From AM-2324 sp964225135 (GTDB lineage: Bacteria; Bacteroidota; Bacteroidia; Chitinophagales; Saprospiraceae), in contig CAXQNQ010000026.1 of assembly GCA_964225135.1 (NCBI GenBank), forward strand, positions 1 to 5,078: DNA of 5,078 nucleotides, written 5' to 3'. Shown piece by piece: positions 1 through 5,078 of this stretch; the stretch's first letter is position 1; every line of letters starts with the position of its first letter. The notes beneath the pieces are model-generated. The model saw only the letters and a program-made list of their open reading frames with translations. It was not told where the DNA came from and did no database searches. The position numbers and the translations under genes are program-made.

Positions 1-213
1 GGTCAAACTGGAATTGCTATCCGTCCAAATCTTTATTTCGCAATAGGAATATCTGGAGCTATTCAACATTTGGCAGGGGTGAATAACTCGAAAGTAATCG
101 TTGTAATTAATAAAGATCCAGAAGCACCATTCTTTAAAGCTGCGGATTATGGAATTGTTGGCGATCTTTTTGATGTTGTACCTAAGTTGAATGCAGCTTT
201 ACAGAATAGCTAA
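1..213 (+). CDS. etfA: Electron transfer flavoprotein subunit alpha, C-terminal end (partial)
   Basis: Only the last 70 codons are present; the 5' end lies outside the window and the gene ends at TAA 211-213. The peptide matches the C-terminal FAD-binding domain of ETF alpha: it opens with GQTG, followed by RPNLYFAIGISGAIQHLAG (visible residues 8-26), then an INKDPEAPFFKAADYGIVGDLF segment (from about 36) and a final VVPKL helix. In the family, the SGAIQH segment and its Gln-His pair contact FAD. ETF is a soluble alpha/beta heterodimer that takes electrons from acyl-CoA dehydrogenases and related flavoenzymes and passes them towards the quinone pool. The partner gene etfB is often just upstream, but that cannot be seen here. 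No frameshift or lost motif is visible in this part. The family call is secure; the exact electron donors cannot be told from this fragment. Confidence 0.96.
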   Translation, partial: GQTGIAIRPNLYFAIGISGAIQHLAGVNNSKVIVVINKDPEAPFFKAADYGIVGDLFDVVPKLNAALQNS

Positions 214-217
214 ACAT

Positions 218-245
218 AAAAATCAGAGGTAAATAATGATTTTTT
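218..245 (+). terminator. Weak terminator-like hairpin after etfA
   Basis: An 8-bp stem pairs 218-225 (AAAAATCA) with 237-244 (TGATTTTT) across an 11-nt loop and runs into a short T-tract ending at 245. It starts 4 bases after the etfA stop codon, the right place for an etfA terminator. However, the stem has only one G-C pair and the loop is large, so it should be leaky compared with the three strong terminators further on. Some etfA transcription may therefore read into rpsO. Confidence 0.4.
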
Positions 246-277
246 CCTCGAATTTGATTAGTTTTGCAGCGCTGTAA
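236..277 (+). CDS. Possible 13-codon leader ORF upstream of rpsO
   Basis: ATG 236-238 to TAA 275-277 encodes MIFSSNLISFAAL. It is preceded by GAGGT at 226-230, five bases before the ATG, the only well-placed Shine-Dalgarno-like motif in front of any start in this window. The stop codon lies one base before the leader hairpin at 279-303 and 38 bases before the rpsO ATG. An ORF this short can arise by chance, and the peptide resembles nothing I know. It is listed because its SD-like site and its place in a ribosomal-protein leader make a role as a translated control element possible. Whether it is translated cannot be decided from sequence. Confidence 0.25.
   Translation: MIFSSNLISFAAL
259..266 (+). 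promoter_or_regulatory. Possible Bacteroidota -7 element for rpsO
   Basis: TAGTTTTG matches the Bacteroidota -7 consensus TAnnTTTG exactly and lies 50 bases upstream of the rpsO ATG. No convincing TTG or TTTG -33 element lies about 20 bases upstream, so support is partial. If used, transcription would start near 273, inside the mini-ORF, leaving a leader of about 40 nt made mostly of the hairpin at 279-303. Confidence 0.3.
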
Positions 278-278
278 C

Positions 279-303
279 TGATTTTAGTAATCACTAACGG
301 TCA
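279..303 (+). promoter_or_regulatory. rpsO leader hairpin, candidate uS15 control element
   Basis: Bases 279-283 pair with 299-303, and 284-288 (TTAGT) pair with 293-297 (ACTAA), around an AATC loop at 289-292. C298 is a single-base bulge, and two adjacent G-U wobbles (282-300 and 283-299) sit beside it. The hairpin ends 12 bases before the rpsO ATG, with an A-run (303-309) between. uS15 is known to repress its own mRNA through leader structures in several unrelated bacterial groups, and a G-U/G-C motif is part of its 16S rRNA site. The pairing is read directly from sequence; the regulatory role is inferred, and no match to a described leader class is claimed. Confidence 0.35.
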
Positions 304-315
304 AAAAAACTTAAT

Positions 316-594
316 ATGGCAGAATATTTAACTAAAGAGAAGAAACAAGAAATCTTCGCAGAGTATGGGGGTTCAGAGCAAAACTCTGGATCTGTTGAGG
401 CGCAAATCGCATTGTTCACTTACAGAATTAAAAGTCTTTCTGAGCACTTGAATTCTAACCATAAGGATCATTCTTGCAGAAAAGCGCTACTTCAATTAGT
501 AGGTAAAAGAAGAAGACTACTTACTTATTTGGAGAAAAAAGATATTCAAAAATATCGTGACCTGATCGCGAAACTTCAGATCAGATCTAAATAA
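316..594 (+). CDS. rpsO: 30S ribosomal protein uS15
   Basis: This 92-residue protein is close to the usual 88-89 residues of uS15, the primary 16S rRNA-binding protein of the small-subunit platform, which binds the helix 20/21/22 junction and helps form bridge B4 to the 50S subunit. Family signatures run in order: the N-terminal helix (LTKEKKQEIFAEYG, 5-18), the loop and helix NSGSVEAQIALFTYRI (23-38), the rRNA-contacting HKDHSCRKAL segment (49-58) and LVGKRRRLLTYL (61-72). The family often has a His-Ser-Arg-Arg run where this protein has Ser53-Cys54-Arg55-Lys56, a modest variation. The ATG at 316 gives the expected N-terminus; it follows an A-rich stretch with no Shine-Dalgarno motif, as usual in Bacteroidota. 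The gene sits upstream of pnp, the conserved rpsO-pnp order of many bacteria, but a strong terminator separates them here. Confidence 0.98.
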   Translation: MAEYLTKEKKQEIFAEYGGSEQNSGSVEAQIALFTYRIKSLSEHLNSNHKDHSCRKALLQLVGKRRRLLTYLEKKDIQKYRDLIAKLQIRSK

Positions 595-598
595 GACT

Positions 599-630
599 AA
601 AAGCATTTCGAGCAATCGAAATGCTTTTTT
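599..630 (+). terminator. Strong intrinsic terminator of rpsO
   Basis: A perfect 9-bp stem (603-611 with 616-624) carries a GCAA tetraloop (612-615) of the stable GNRA type. It is extended by AAAA/TTTT pairing (599-602 with 625-628) and followed by T's to 630. It starts 4 bases after the rpsO stop codon, so most rpsO transcripts should end here and pnp should need its own promoter. Confidence 0.95.
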
Positions 631-656
631 CATTATCGTCTTTTTATTGAGTAATA

Positions 657-689
657 TTTGAGCTTTAATTGAATTATTTCCTTAATTTG
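657..689 (+). promoter_or_regulatory. Candidate pnp promoter, Bacteroidota type
   Basis: TTTG at 657-660 and TTAATTTG at 682-689 are 21 bases apart. This fits the Bacteroidota -33 TTTG and -7 TAnnTTTG pattern with one mismatch in the -7 box. Transcription would start near 696, giving a leader of about 67 nt before the pnp ATG. The strong rpsO terminator just upstream implies that a promoter is needed in this gap. Other AT-rich near-matches exist, so the exact position is uncertain. Confidence 0.4.
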
Positions 690-762
690 GCGTTGTAAAT
701 AAAAGAGAAGAAATAAATAGATGCAGTTGATAAATGTATCCTGCAAAAAACATTGAATTCAA

Positions 763-3078
763 ATGGGTAAAAAAATTCCTACTACTGTTTCGATGACATT
801 AGAAGATGGAAGAGACATCACTATTGAAACAGGAAAATTAGCTACACAGGCAGATGGATCTGTAGTAGTTCGAGTTGGCGAAACCATGCTTTTCGCCTCC
901 GTAGTATCGGCCTTAGAAATTAGAGAAGGTCAATCATTCTTTCCACTATCAGTTGATTATCAAGAAAAATTTGCGGCAGCAGGTAGAATTCCTGGTAACT
1001 TCTTCAAGAGAGAAGCTAGATTATCTGATTATGAAATACTTACGTCTAGACTAGTAGATCGTGCTTTACGTCCGCTATTCCCAGATGGGTATATGAATGA
1101 TACACAAATTATCATCAATCTAATATCCGCGGATAAAGAAGAATTACCAGATGCTTATGCTGCATTAGCTGCTTCAGCTGCTATTGCGGTATCTGATATT
1201 CCTTTTGCAGAGCCTATATCTGAGGTGCGCGTAGCAAAAATCGATGGTCAATATGTTATTAATCCTACCCGCACCCAATTACTAGAGTCTACACTTGAAA
1301 TCATAGTAGCTGCTACTATGGATAATGTAATGATGGTAGAAGGGGAAGCGAAAGAAGCTCAAGAAATTGAGCTGATTGAAGCTATTAAAGTGGGTCACGA
1401 TGTTATTAAGAAGCAGATTGCAATACAGAATGAATTAGCTGAACTCGTTGGTGATAAAGCAAAAAACAAACGTCCTTTACCTGATACCTCTAAGGATGAG
1501 GATTTGATGAATTTAGTAAAGGCTGCTTCGGAAGAAGCTATTAAAGAAGCTACACGCACTCCGACTGCAAAGAAGGAGCGTAAGGATAAATTCAAAGCTA
1601 TTAAAGAAGCTATGAAGGAAACTATCCTGGCTGATAAAGGCGAGGAGTTTATGGCTGAACACGGTTCAACGCTTTCAGCTTATTTTGATTCTTTGAAAAA
1701 AGAGACTATCAGAAGGGTTATGTTAGATGAGTCAGTTCGTTTAGATGGCCGTAAATCTGATGAGATTAGACCTATATGGACAGAAGTAGGTTACCTACCT
1801 TCTACCCACGGTTCGTCTATTTTCAATAGAGGTGAAACTCAAGCACTTGCCTCACTTACTTTAGGTACAAAGCTTGATGAGCAAATGATTGATACCGCTT
1901 TGGATCAGCATTATGACAAATTTATACTTCACTATAACTTCCCTGCACTTTCAGTTGGTGAGATCAAGCCAATGAGAGGTCCAGGTAGAAGAGAAGTTGG
2001 TCACGCAAATCTTGCAGCTAGATCTTTAAAGCAGGTTTTACCTGGAGATGATTTCCCTTACACTATCCGTATCGTTTCAGATATCTTAGAAAGTAATGGA
2101 TCTTCCTCTATGGCAACTGTATGTTCAGGTTCTATGGCTTTGATGGATGCAGGTGTTCCAATCAAGAAGGCAGTGTCTGGTATCGCAATGGGTATGATTT
2201 CTGATGGAGATCAAAACATGATTTTAAGTGATATCCTTGGAGATGAGGATGCACTTGGAGATATGGATTTTAAGATCACCGGTACTAAAGATGGTATCAC
2301 AGGTTGTCAAATGGATATCAAGGTTGACGGTATGCCATATGAATTGCTAGAGAAGGCACTCGAGCAAGCTCGTCAAGGTCGTATCCATATCCTTGAATGT
2401 ATGGATGAAAGTATTACAGAAGCTGCTGCCGACTTAAAACCACACGCACCACGTATGGTTAAGTTAAAAGTAGACAAATCATTCATTGGAGCGATTATCG
2501 GACCTGGAGGAAAAATCATCCAAGAAATCCAGAAAGAGACAGAAACAGTTATCAATATCGAAGAAGTTGGTGACTTTGGAGAGGTTAGTATCTCTTCTGC
2601 TAATAAGTCGAGTATCGATGCTGCTTTAGCTAGAATCAATGACATTACTTTCCTTCCTTCTGTAGGGGATGTATATGATGCAGTGGTATCTAAACTAGCT
2701 GATTTTGGAGTTTTTGTTGATTTCAAAGGTAAAACAGGATTACTGCATATCTCTGAAATTTCTCATTCGAAGATTGACAAAGTAACTGATGTATTTAAAG
2801 AAGGAGATGAAGTGAAAGTCAAACTGATTAAGGTAGATGAACGTGCTGGTAAGTTTAGTTTATCTAGAAAAGCATTACTTCCAAGACCTGAAGGTATGCC
2901 AGAAGAACCTAGACGGGAATATGGAAACCGTGACCGCAGGGGTGGAGATCGCCGCGGAGGTTACGACCGAAGAGGTGGTGGAGATCGCCGCGGAGGTTAC
3001 GACCGAAGAGGTGGTGGAGACCGAAGAGGTGGAGATCGCGGAGATCAACAGGATACACCTCCTAAGCAAGAAGATTAA
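763..3078 (+). CDS. pnp: Polyribonucleotide nucleotidyltransferase (PNPase) with Arg/Gly-rich tail
   Basis: This 771-residue PNPase degrades RNA 3'-to-5' by phosphorolysis, releasing nucleoside diphosphates; the reverse reaction can add 3' tails. The family forms a trimeric ring in the cytoplasm. Domains in order: first RNase PH-like core (about 10-150, with FFKREARLSDYE at 80-91 and RPLFP at 103-107), helical domain (about 240-320), second, catalytic RNase PH core (about 325-560), KH domain (about 565-625, GPGG loop at 580-583) and S1 domain (about 633-703). Catalytic features are present: GPGRRE at 406-411, the phosphate-binding serines of NGSSSM (445-450), and Asp496, Asp502 and Lys504 in the GDED...GDMDFK stretch, which align with E. 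coli Asp486, Asp492 and Lys494. Residues 716-760 form an RGG-like tail beyond the S1 domain; E. coli PNPase is 711 residues. The ATG at 763 gives the expected N-terminus (MTLEDGR...IETGKLA); it has A-rich upstream sequence and no Shine-Dalgarno motif. The function is secure. Confidence 0.98.
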   Translation: MGKKIPTTVSMTLEDGRDITIETGKLATQADGSVVVRVGETMLFASVVSALEIREGQSFFPLSVDYQEKFAAAGRIPGNFFKREARLSDYEILTSRLVDRALRPLFPDGYMNDTQIIINLISADKEELPDAYAALAASAAIAVSDIPFAEPISEVRVAKIDGQYVINPTRTQLLESTLEIIVAATMDNVMMVEGEAKEAQEIELIEAIKVGHDVIKKQIAIQNELAELVGDKAKNKRPLPDTSKDEDLMNLVKAASEEAIKEATRTPTAKKERKDKFKAIKEAMKETILADKGEEFMAEHGSTLSAYFDSLKKETIRRVMLDESVRLDGRKSDEIRPIWTEVGYLPSTHGSSIFNRGETQALASLTLGTKLDEQMIDTALDQHYDKFILHYNFPALSVGEIKPMRGPGRREVGHANLAARSLKQVLPGDDFPYTIRIVSDILESNGSSSMATVCSGSMALMDAGVPIKKAVSGIAMGMISDGDQNMILSDILGDEDALGDMDFKITGTKDGITGCQMDIKVDGMPYELLEKALEQARQGRIHILECMDESITEAAADLKPHAPRMVKLKVDKSFIGAIIGPGGKIIQEIQKETETVINIEEVGDFGEVSISSANKSSIDAALARINDITFLPSVGDVYDAVVSKLADFGVFVDFKGKTGLLHISEISHSKIDKVTDVFKEGDEVKVKLIKVDERAGKFSLSRKALLPRPEGMPEEPRREYGNRDRRGGDRRGGYDRRGGGDRRGGYDRRGGGDRRGGDRGDQQDTPPKQED
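2941..3020 (+). repeat. 36-bp in-frame tandem repeat encoding the PNPase RG tail
   Basis: Bases 2941-2976 and 2977-3012 are identical 36-bp copies, and the identity continues 8 bases into a third, degenerate copy (3013-3020). Each unit encodes 12 residues, GGDRRGGYDRRG, so the array keeps the pnp reading frame. Each unit has 23 G or C out of 36, well above the AT-rich surroundings, and it uses CGC and CGA arginine codons. Identical copies at the DNA level suggest recent duplication, or homogenisation by slippage or unequal exchange, with copy number free to change in 12-residue steps. Confidence 0.93.
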
Positions 3079-3098
3079 TACTTAGTATATAATATAGT

Positions 3099-3132
3099 AA
3101 GCTCGCATGCAAAACATGCGAGCTTTTTTTTT
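3099..3132 (+). terminator. Strong intrinsic terminator of pnp
   Basis: A perfect 9-bp, mostly G-C stem (3101-3109, GCTCGCATG, with 3115-3123) closes a CAAAA loop and is followed by nine T's (3124-3132). It lies 20 bases after the pnp stop codon. It should end pnp transcripts efficiently and isolates pnp from rpoD. Confidence 0.95.
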
Positions 3133-3208
3133 GACCTTGTTTTTTATCATTAAACTTATACAAATCGCATTAAAATTTATTTAAATCAAAAAAAATATTA
3201 TATTTATA

Positions 3209-3239
3209 TTGACAATCAGTCAGTTATATATTATTATTG
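3209..3239 (+). promoter_or_regulatory. Candidate rpoD promoter
   Basis: TTGACA at 3209-3214 is followed after 17 bases by TATTAT at 3232-3237, close to a classical sigma-70 promoter. The same bases also read as a Bacteroidota promoter: TTG, then a 20-base gap, then TATTATTG (one mismatch to TAnnTTTG). Transcription would start near 3246, giving a leader of about 114 nt. A short inverted repeat, TGAC-N5-GTCA, covers 3210-3222, overlapping the -35 region and the spacer. It is the best promoter candidate in the window and lies in the gap between a strong terminator and rpoD. Confidence 0.6.
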
Positions 3240-3295
3240 TATGCTCAGAGCTACAAAAAAATATTTTAAACTGAACTTTTAATTTGTTTTTTAAG

Positions 3296-3361
3296 TTTAC
3301 ACTATACCATAAACACAATAATCTATAACATATTCAACTAAACCCAAATCAAATAACTTAT
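3296..3361 (+). promoter_or_regulatory. G-free leader segment of rpoD
   Basis: No G occurs on the + strand from 3296 until the G of the rpoD ATG at 3362. Bases 3301-3359 contain 30 A, 14 C and 15 T. Such RNA cannot form G-C or G-U pairs with itself and holds no Shine-Dalgarno motif, so the start codon should sit in open, A-rich RNA, the kind of context associated with efficient initiation in Bacteroidota. The rest of the 3133-3359 gap is AT-rich; apart from the promoter candidate I see no gene or clear structure in it. Confidence 0.5.
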
Positions 3362-4226
3362 GCGTCAACTCAAAATTACAAACAAAATTACCTCCAGGCA
3401 GTCACTTGCGCTGGATAAGTATCTGAACGATATTGGTAGAATCAGCATGTTAACTGCTGAAGATGAGGCAAACTTAGCAAGACGCATCAGAGAAGGAGAC
3501 GAAGCAGCTTTGGATCGCTTAACAAGAGCCAACCTTAGATTCGTAGTATCGGTGGCTAAACAATACCAAAACCAAGGGCTTGCACTATCTGATTTGATCA
3601 ATGAAGGAAATGTTGGACTAATGAAGGCAGCAAAGAGATTTGATGAAACTAAAGGTTTCAAATTCATCTCTTATGCAGTTTGGTGGATTAGACAATCTAT
3701 CCTGCAAGCCATAGTCGAGCATTCTAGAATTGTTCGCTTGCCATTAAACAAAGTAGGTTCTTATAACAAAGTAAATGAAGCATTTTCGTCCTTTGTTCAA
3801 AAATTTGAGCGGGAACCAACACACGAAGAATTAGCTGATCTTTTGGAAATGACTCCAAAAGAAATTGCAAATATGCTTAAAGGTGGTGGTCGCCACTTAT
3901 CTTTCGATGCACCAATTAGCGGAGAAGATGGTGATTCTACTATGCTAGATGTCATGAAAATCGATAAGGATTTGAACCCGGATGATAGATTGATGGCATC
4001 CTCTTTGAAAGAAGAAGTAGCTCAGGGCTTATCTTTCCTTAAAGAAAGAGAGGTAGAAGTTATTACCTGTTATTTCGGTCTAGATGGCAAAAAGTCATTA
4101 ACACTGGAAGAAATTGGTGAACGTTATAACTTGACTAGAGAGCGTGTTCGTCAAATCAAAGAACGTGCAATTCGCAAATTGAGAAATTCTGTTAATAGAA
4201 ATAACCTGAAGTCTTACTTAGGGTAA
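3360..4226 (+). CDS. rpoD: Primary (housekeeping) RNA polymerase sigma factor, Bacteroidota type
   Basis: This 288-residue sigma-70 family protein directs core RNA polymerase to housekeeping promoters. The MRQLKIT start, the absence of region 1.1 and the total length match the primary sigma of Bacteroidota (sigma-ABfr type, about 286-290 residues). Regions in order: 1.2 (about 17-50, DKYLNDIGRISMLTAEDE), 2.1-2.4 (about 54-125, with NLRFVVSVAKQYQNQGL at 58-74, DLINEGNVGLMKA at 78-90 and the FKFISYAVWWIRQSI melting/-10 recognition helix at 100-114), 3 (about 128-210) and 4 (about 217-280, with the -35-binding helix-turn-helix LTLEEIGERYNLTRERVRQIKERA at 247-270). The ATG at 3360 gives the conserved N-terminus, and its upstream sequence has no Shine-Dalgarno motif. 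The gene stands alone between two strong terminators. An alternative sigma of the RpoS/RpoH kind is unlikely, given the well-conserved regions 2.4 and 4.2 and the phylum-typical ends (start MRQLKIT, end LKSYLG). Confidence 0.97.
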   Translation: MRQLKITNKITSRQSLALDKYLNDIGRISMLTAEDEANLARRIREGDEAALDRLTRANLRFVVSVAKQYQNQGLALSDLINEGNVGLMKAAKRFDETKGFKFISYAVWWIRQSILQAIVEHSRIVRLPLNKVGSYNKVNEAFSSFVQKFEREPTHEELADLLEMTPKEIANMLKGGGRHLSFDAPISGEDGDSTMLDVMKIDKDLNPDDRLMASSLKEEVAQGLSFLKEREVEVITCYFGLDGKKSLTLEEIGERYNLTRERVRQIKERAIRKLRNSVNRNNLKSYLG

Positions 4227-4248
4227 TTCTATAGAAAATAGATATATT

Positions 4249-4279
4249 AAGGGCATTGTAATTACAATGCCCTTTTTTT
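4249..4279 (+). terminator. Palindromic intrinsic terminator of rpoD, abutting the next start codon
   Basis: A perfect palindrome spans 4249-4274: a 9-bp stem (4251-4259, GGGCATTGT, with 4264-4272), an AATT loop and flanking AA/TT pairs, followed by seven T's (4273-4279). It begins 22 bases after the rpoD stop codon. The last T is directly followed by the ATG of the lipoprotein gene at 4280, so the hairpin occupies the whole region immediately upstream of that start. Confidence 0.93.
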
Positions 4280-5078
4280 ATGTTTTCAAAGATCAATATT
4301 CATTTTATTACTTGCCTCATTGCTGTCTTATTGTTCGGCTGCAAAACAGAAACAGACCCTTCTAAGCAGTCATCAGGCAGGGTAGTAGAAGCTAGTGGAA
4401 ATTATTCTTTAAGCGGACAAGAGACTTTTTATGCTATATCGGGCGATACCGTTGCTGTATCTATAGATAATCAGGCAGGAGACTTAGAGTTAAGTGCCAT
4501 TCAATTAGTAGATGGCTTGTGTTTAATTCCTTTTAAAACAACTCAAAAGTCCTACTGGATATCCTGTGCCTCACTCGACTTTAACTATACTGTTTTCTCA
4601 GAGTCTGATGTTTTAGAAAAATATGTAGCCGGTTTGTGGGGATTAGAAGTAGTTGGATTTATCGATACGCTTCAAAATCATCAACGAAATCCAGCCAGCA
4701 ATCCATTTGAGCGTTATAGTCTATTGAATGATTTTTCAGCCTTTACTCAAGATAATCCTCCAATATATTTACCAGATACCAGTTGGATAGGCCAATCGGT
4801 AGATGGTCTCTTTTGGTCTTGTGAGCAAAGAAATTGCAGGGAATATATAGATTTAAGGTTGTTTAATACAAACGATGAATTGTTAAAGCATAAGTCATTT
4901 AATCAGTTCATCAACTTGCAATATGCTTATTTTCCTTTTGATAGCATTCAGATAGGCTATTCTTCTCATTATTTGATAGATGGGTCGAAGATTTATAGCA
5001 CTTTAGGAGATATGCTTTATTTTAACAGACTACAAGCATTAGATATGTTGGATAATCAAACCATGTTTCAATATCCAG
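4280..5078 (+). CDS. Predicted lipoprotein of unknown function (5' part, runs off window)
   Basis: The frame is open from ATG 4280 to the window edge (266 codons plus one base) with no stop, so the 3' end is missing. Residues 1-20 form a lipoprotein signal peptide: a short start with Lys4, a hydrophobic core (about 5-19, IAVLLF) and a lipobox ending LFGC with the lipidated Cys at 21. The mature end reads CKTETDP; acidic residues close behind the Cys resemble the Bacteroidota surface-lipoprotein export signal, so an outer-membrane, possibly surface-exposed, location is inferred. The remainder looks like a soluble domain rich in aromatic and beta-prone residues, with a Cys181-Cys186 pair (CEQRNC) and other Cys at 81 and 96. 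I recognise no family. The start is fixed: an in-frame TAA at 4259-4261 lies upstream, and no later Met retains the signal peptide. No separate promoter is evident; the rpoD terminator touches the start codon. Confidence 0.87.
   Translation, partial: MFSKINIHFITCLIAVLLFGCKTETDPSKQSSGRVVEASGNYSLSGQETFYAISGDTVAVSIDNQAGDLELSAIQLVDGLCLIPFKTTQKSYWISCASLDFNYTVFSESDVLEKYVAGLWGLEVVGFIDTLQNHQRNPASNPFERYSLLNDFSAFTQDNPPIYLPDTSWIGQSVDGLFWSCEQRNCREYIDLRLFNTNDELLKHKSFNQFINLQYAYFPFDSIQIGYSSHYLIDGSKIYSTLGDMLYFNRLQALDMLDNQTMFQYP

Noticed and set aside
721..756. An 11-codon mini-ORF (MQLINVSCKKH) ending 6 bases before the pnp ATG
   Set aside because: It has no Shine-Dalgarno-like site and no overlapping structure. 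Mini-ORFs of this length are expected by chance in a 130-bp AT-rich gap.
599..762. An RNase III-type control hairpin for pnp as in the E. coli rpsO-pnp region
   Set aside because: The only strong hairpin in the gap is the rpsO terminator. No long imperfect duplex like the E. coli pnp leader is visible between it and the pnp start.
1395..1595. Minus-strand open frames inside pnp (also 2373-2726) and opposite the 5' half of rpoD (3365-3667)
   Set aside because: They lie wholly within strongly conserved genes, show no family features and have no plausible promoter or terminator of their own.
2941..3020. Regular 36-bp repeats considered as a CRISPR array
   Set aside because: The units are directly adjacent with no unique spacers, stay in the pnp frame and encode an RGG-like tail.
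2875..3069. A 64-codon minus-strand open frame opposite the PNPase tail
   Set aside because: It is a repeat-driven shadow of Ser/Thr/Val composition, kept open by the GC-rich repeats.
2837..3085. An 82-codon open frame in +2 over the pnp 3' end, with repeated EIAAEVTTEEVV units
   Set aside because: It is the frame-shifted reading of the 36-bp repeats inside pnp. The pnp frame is the conserved one, and this peptide has no start context or family resemblance.
3267..3299. Possible hairpin TAAACT/AGTTTA in the rpoD leader
   Set aside because: There are only six mostly A-T pairs around a 21-nt loop, too weak to call as a structure in such AT-rich sequence.

Overview
The window is AT-rich chromosomal DNA from a member of the Bacteroidota. 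Evidence: the primary sigma factor is short (288 residues, starting MRQLKIT, no region 1.1), which is typical of this phylum. Start codons are preceded by A-rich sequence and not by Shine-Dalgarno motifs. The best promoter candidates fit the Bacteroidota -33 TTG / -7 TAnnTTTG pattern better than a strict sigma-70 pattern. The last gene encodes a lipoprotein with acidic residues just after the lipid-anchored cysteine. I cannot name a genus.

All genes are on the + strand. In order: the 3' end of etfA (electron transfer flavoprotein alpha subunit, 1-213); a 102-bp leader with a weak terminator-like hairpin, a 13-codon mini-ORF and a second hairpin; rpsO (ribosomal protein uS15, 316-594) with a strong terminator; pnp (polynucleotide phosphorylase, 763-3078) with an Arg/Gly-rich tail encoded by 36-bp tandem repeats, then a strong terminator; a 227-bp AT-rich region with a good promoter candidate and a G-free leader; rpoD (primary sigma factor, 3360-4226) with a perfect palindromic terminator; and the 5' part of an unrecognised lipoprotein gene (4280 to the window edge) whose ATG directly abuts that terminator's T-tract.

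The core is a conserved gene-expression block: a ribosomal protein (rpsO), an RNA-decay and tailing enzyme (pnp) and the housekeeping sigma factor (rpoD). Each of the three ends in its own intrinsic terminator and has its own upstream gap, so they look like separate transcription units. etfA belongs to energy metabolism and the lipoprotein to the envelope.

I found no mobile element, CRISPR array, tRNA, rRNA or defence system, and no clear new multi-gene system. The points most worth following are regulatory: the layout of the rpsO leader, the terminator that touches the lipoprotein start codon, the G-free rpoD leader, and the repeat-encoded RGG-like tail of PNPase.
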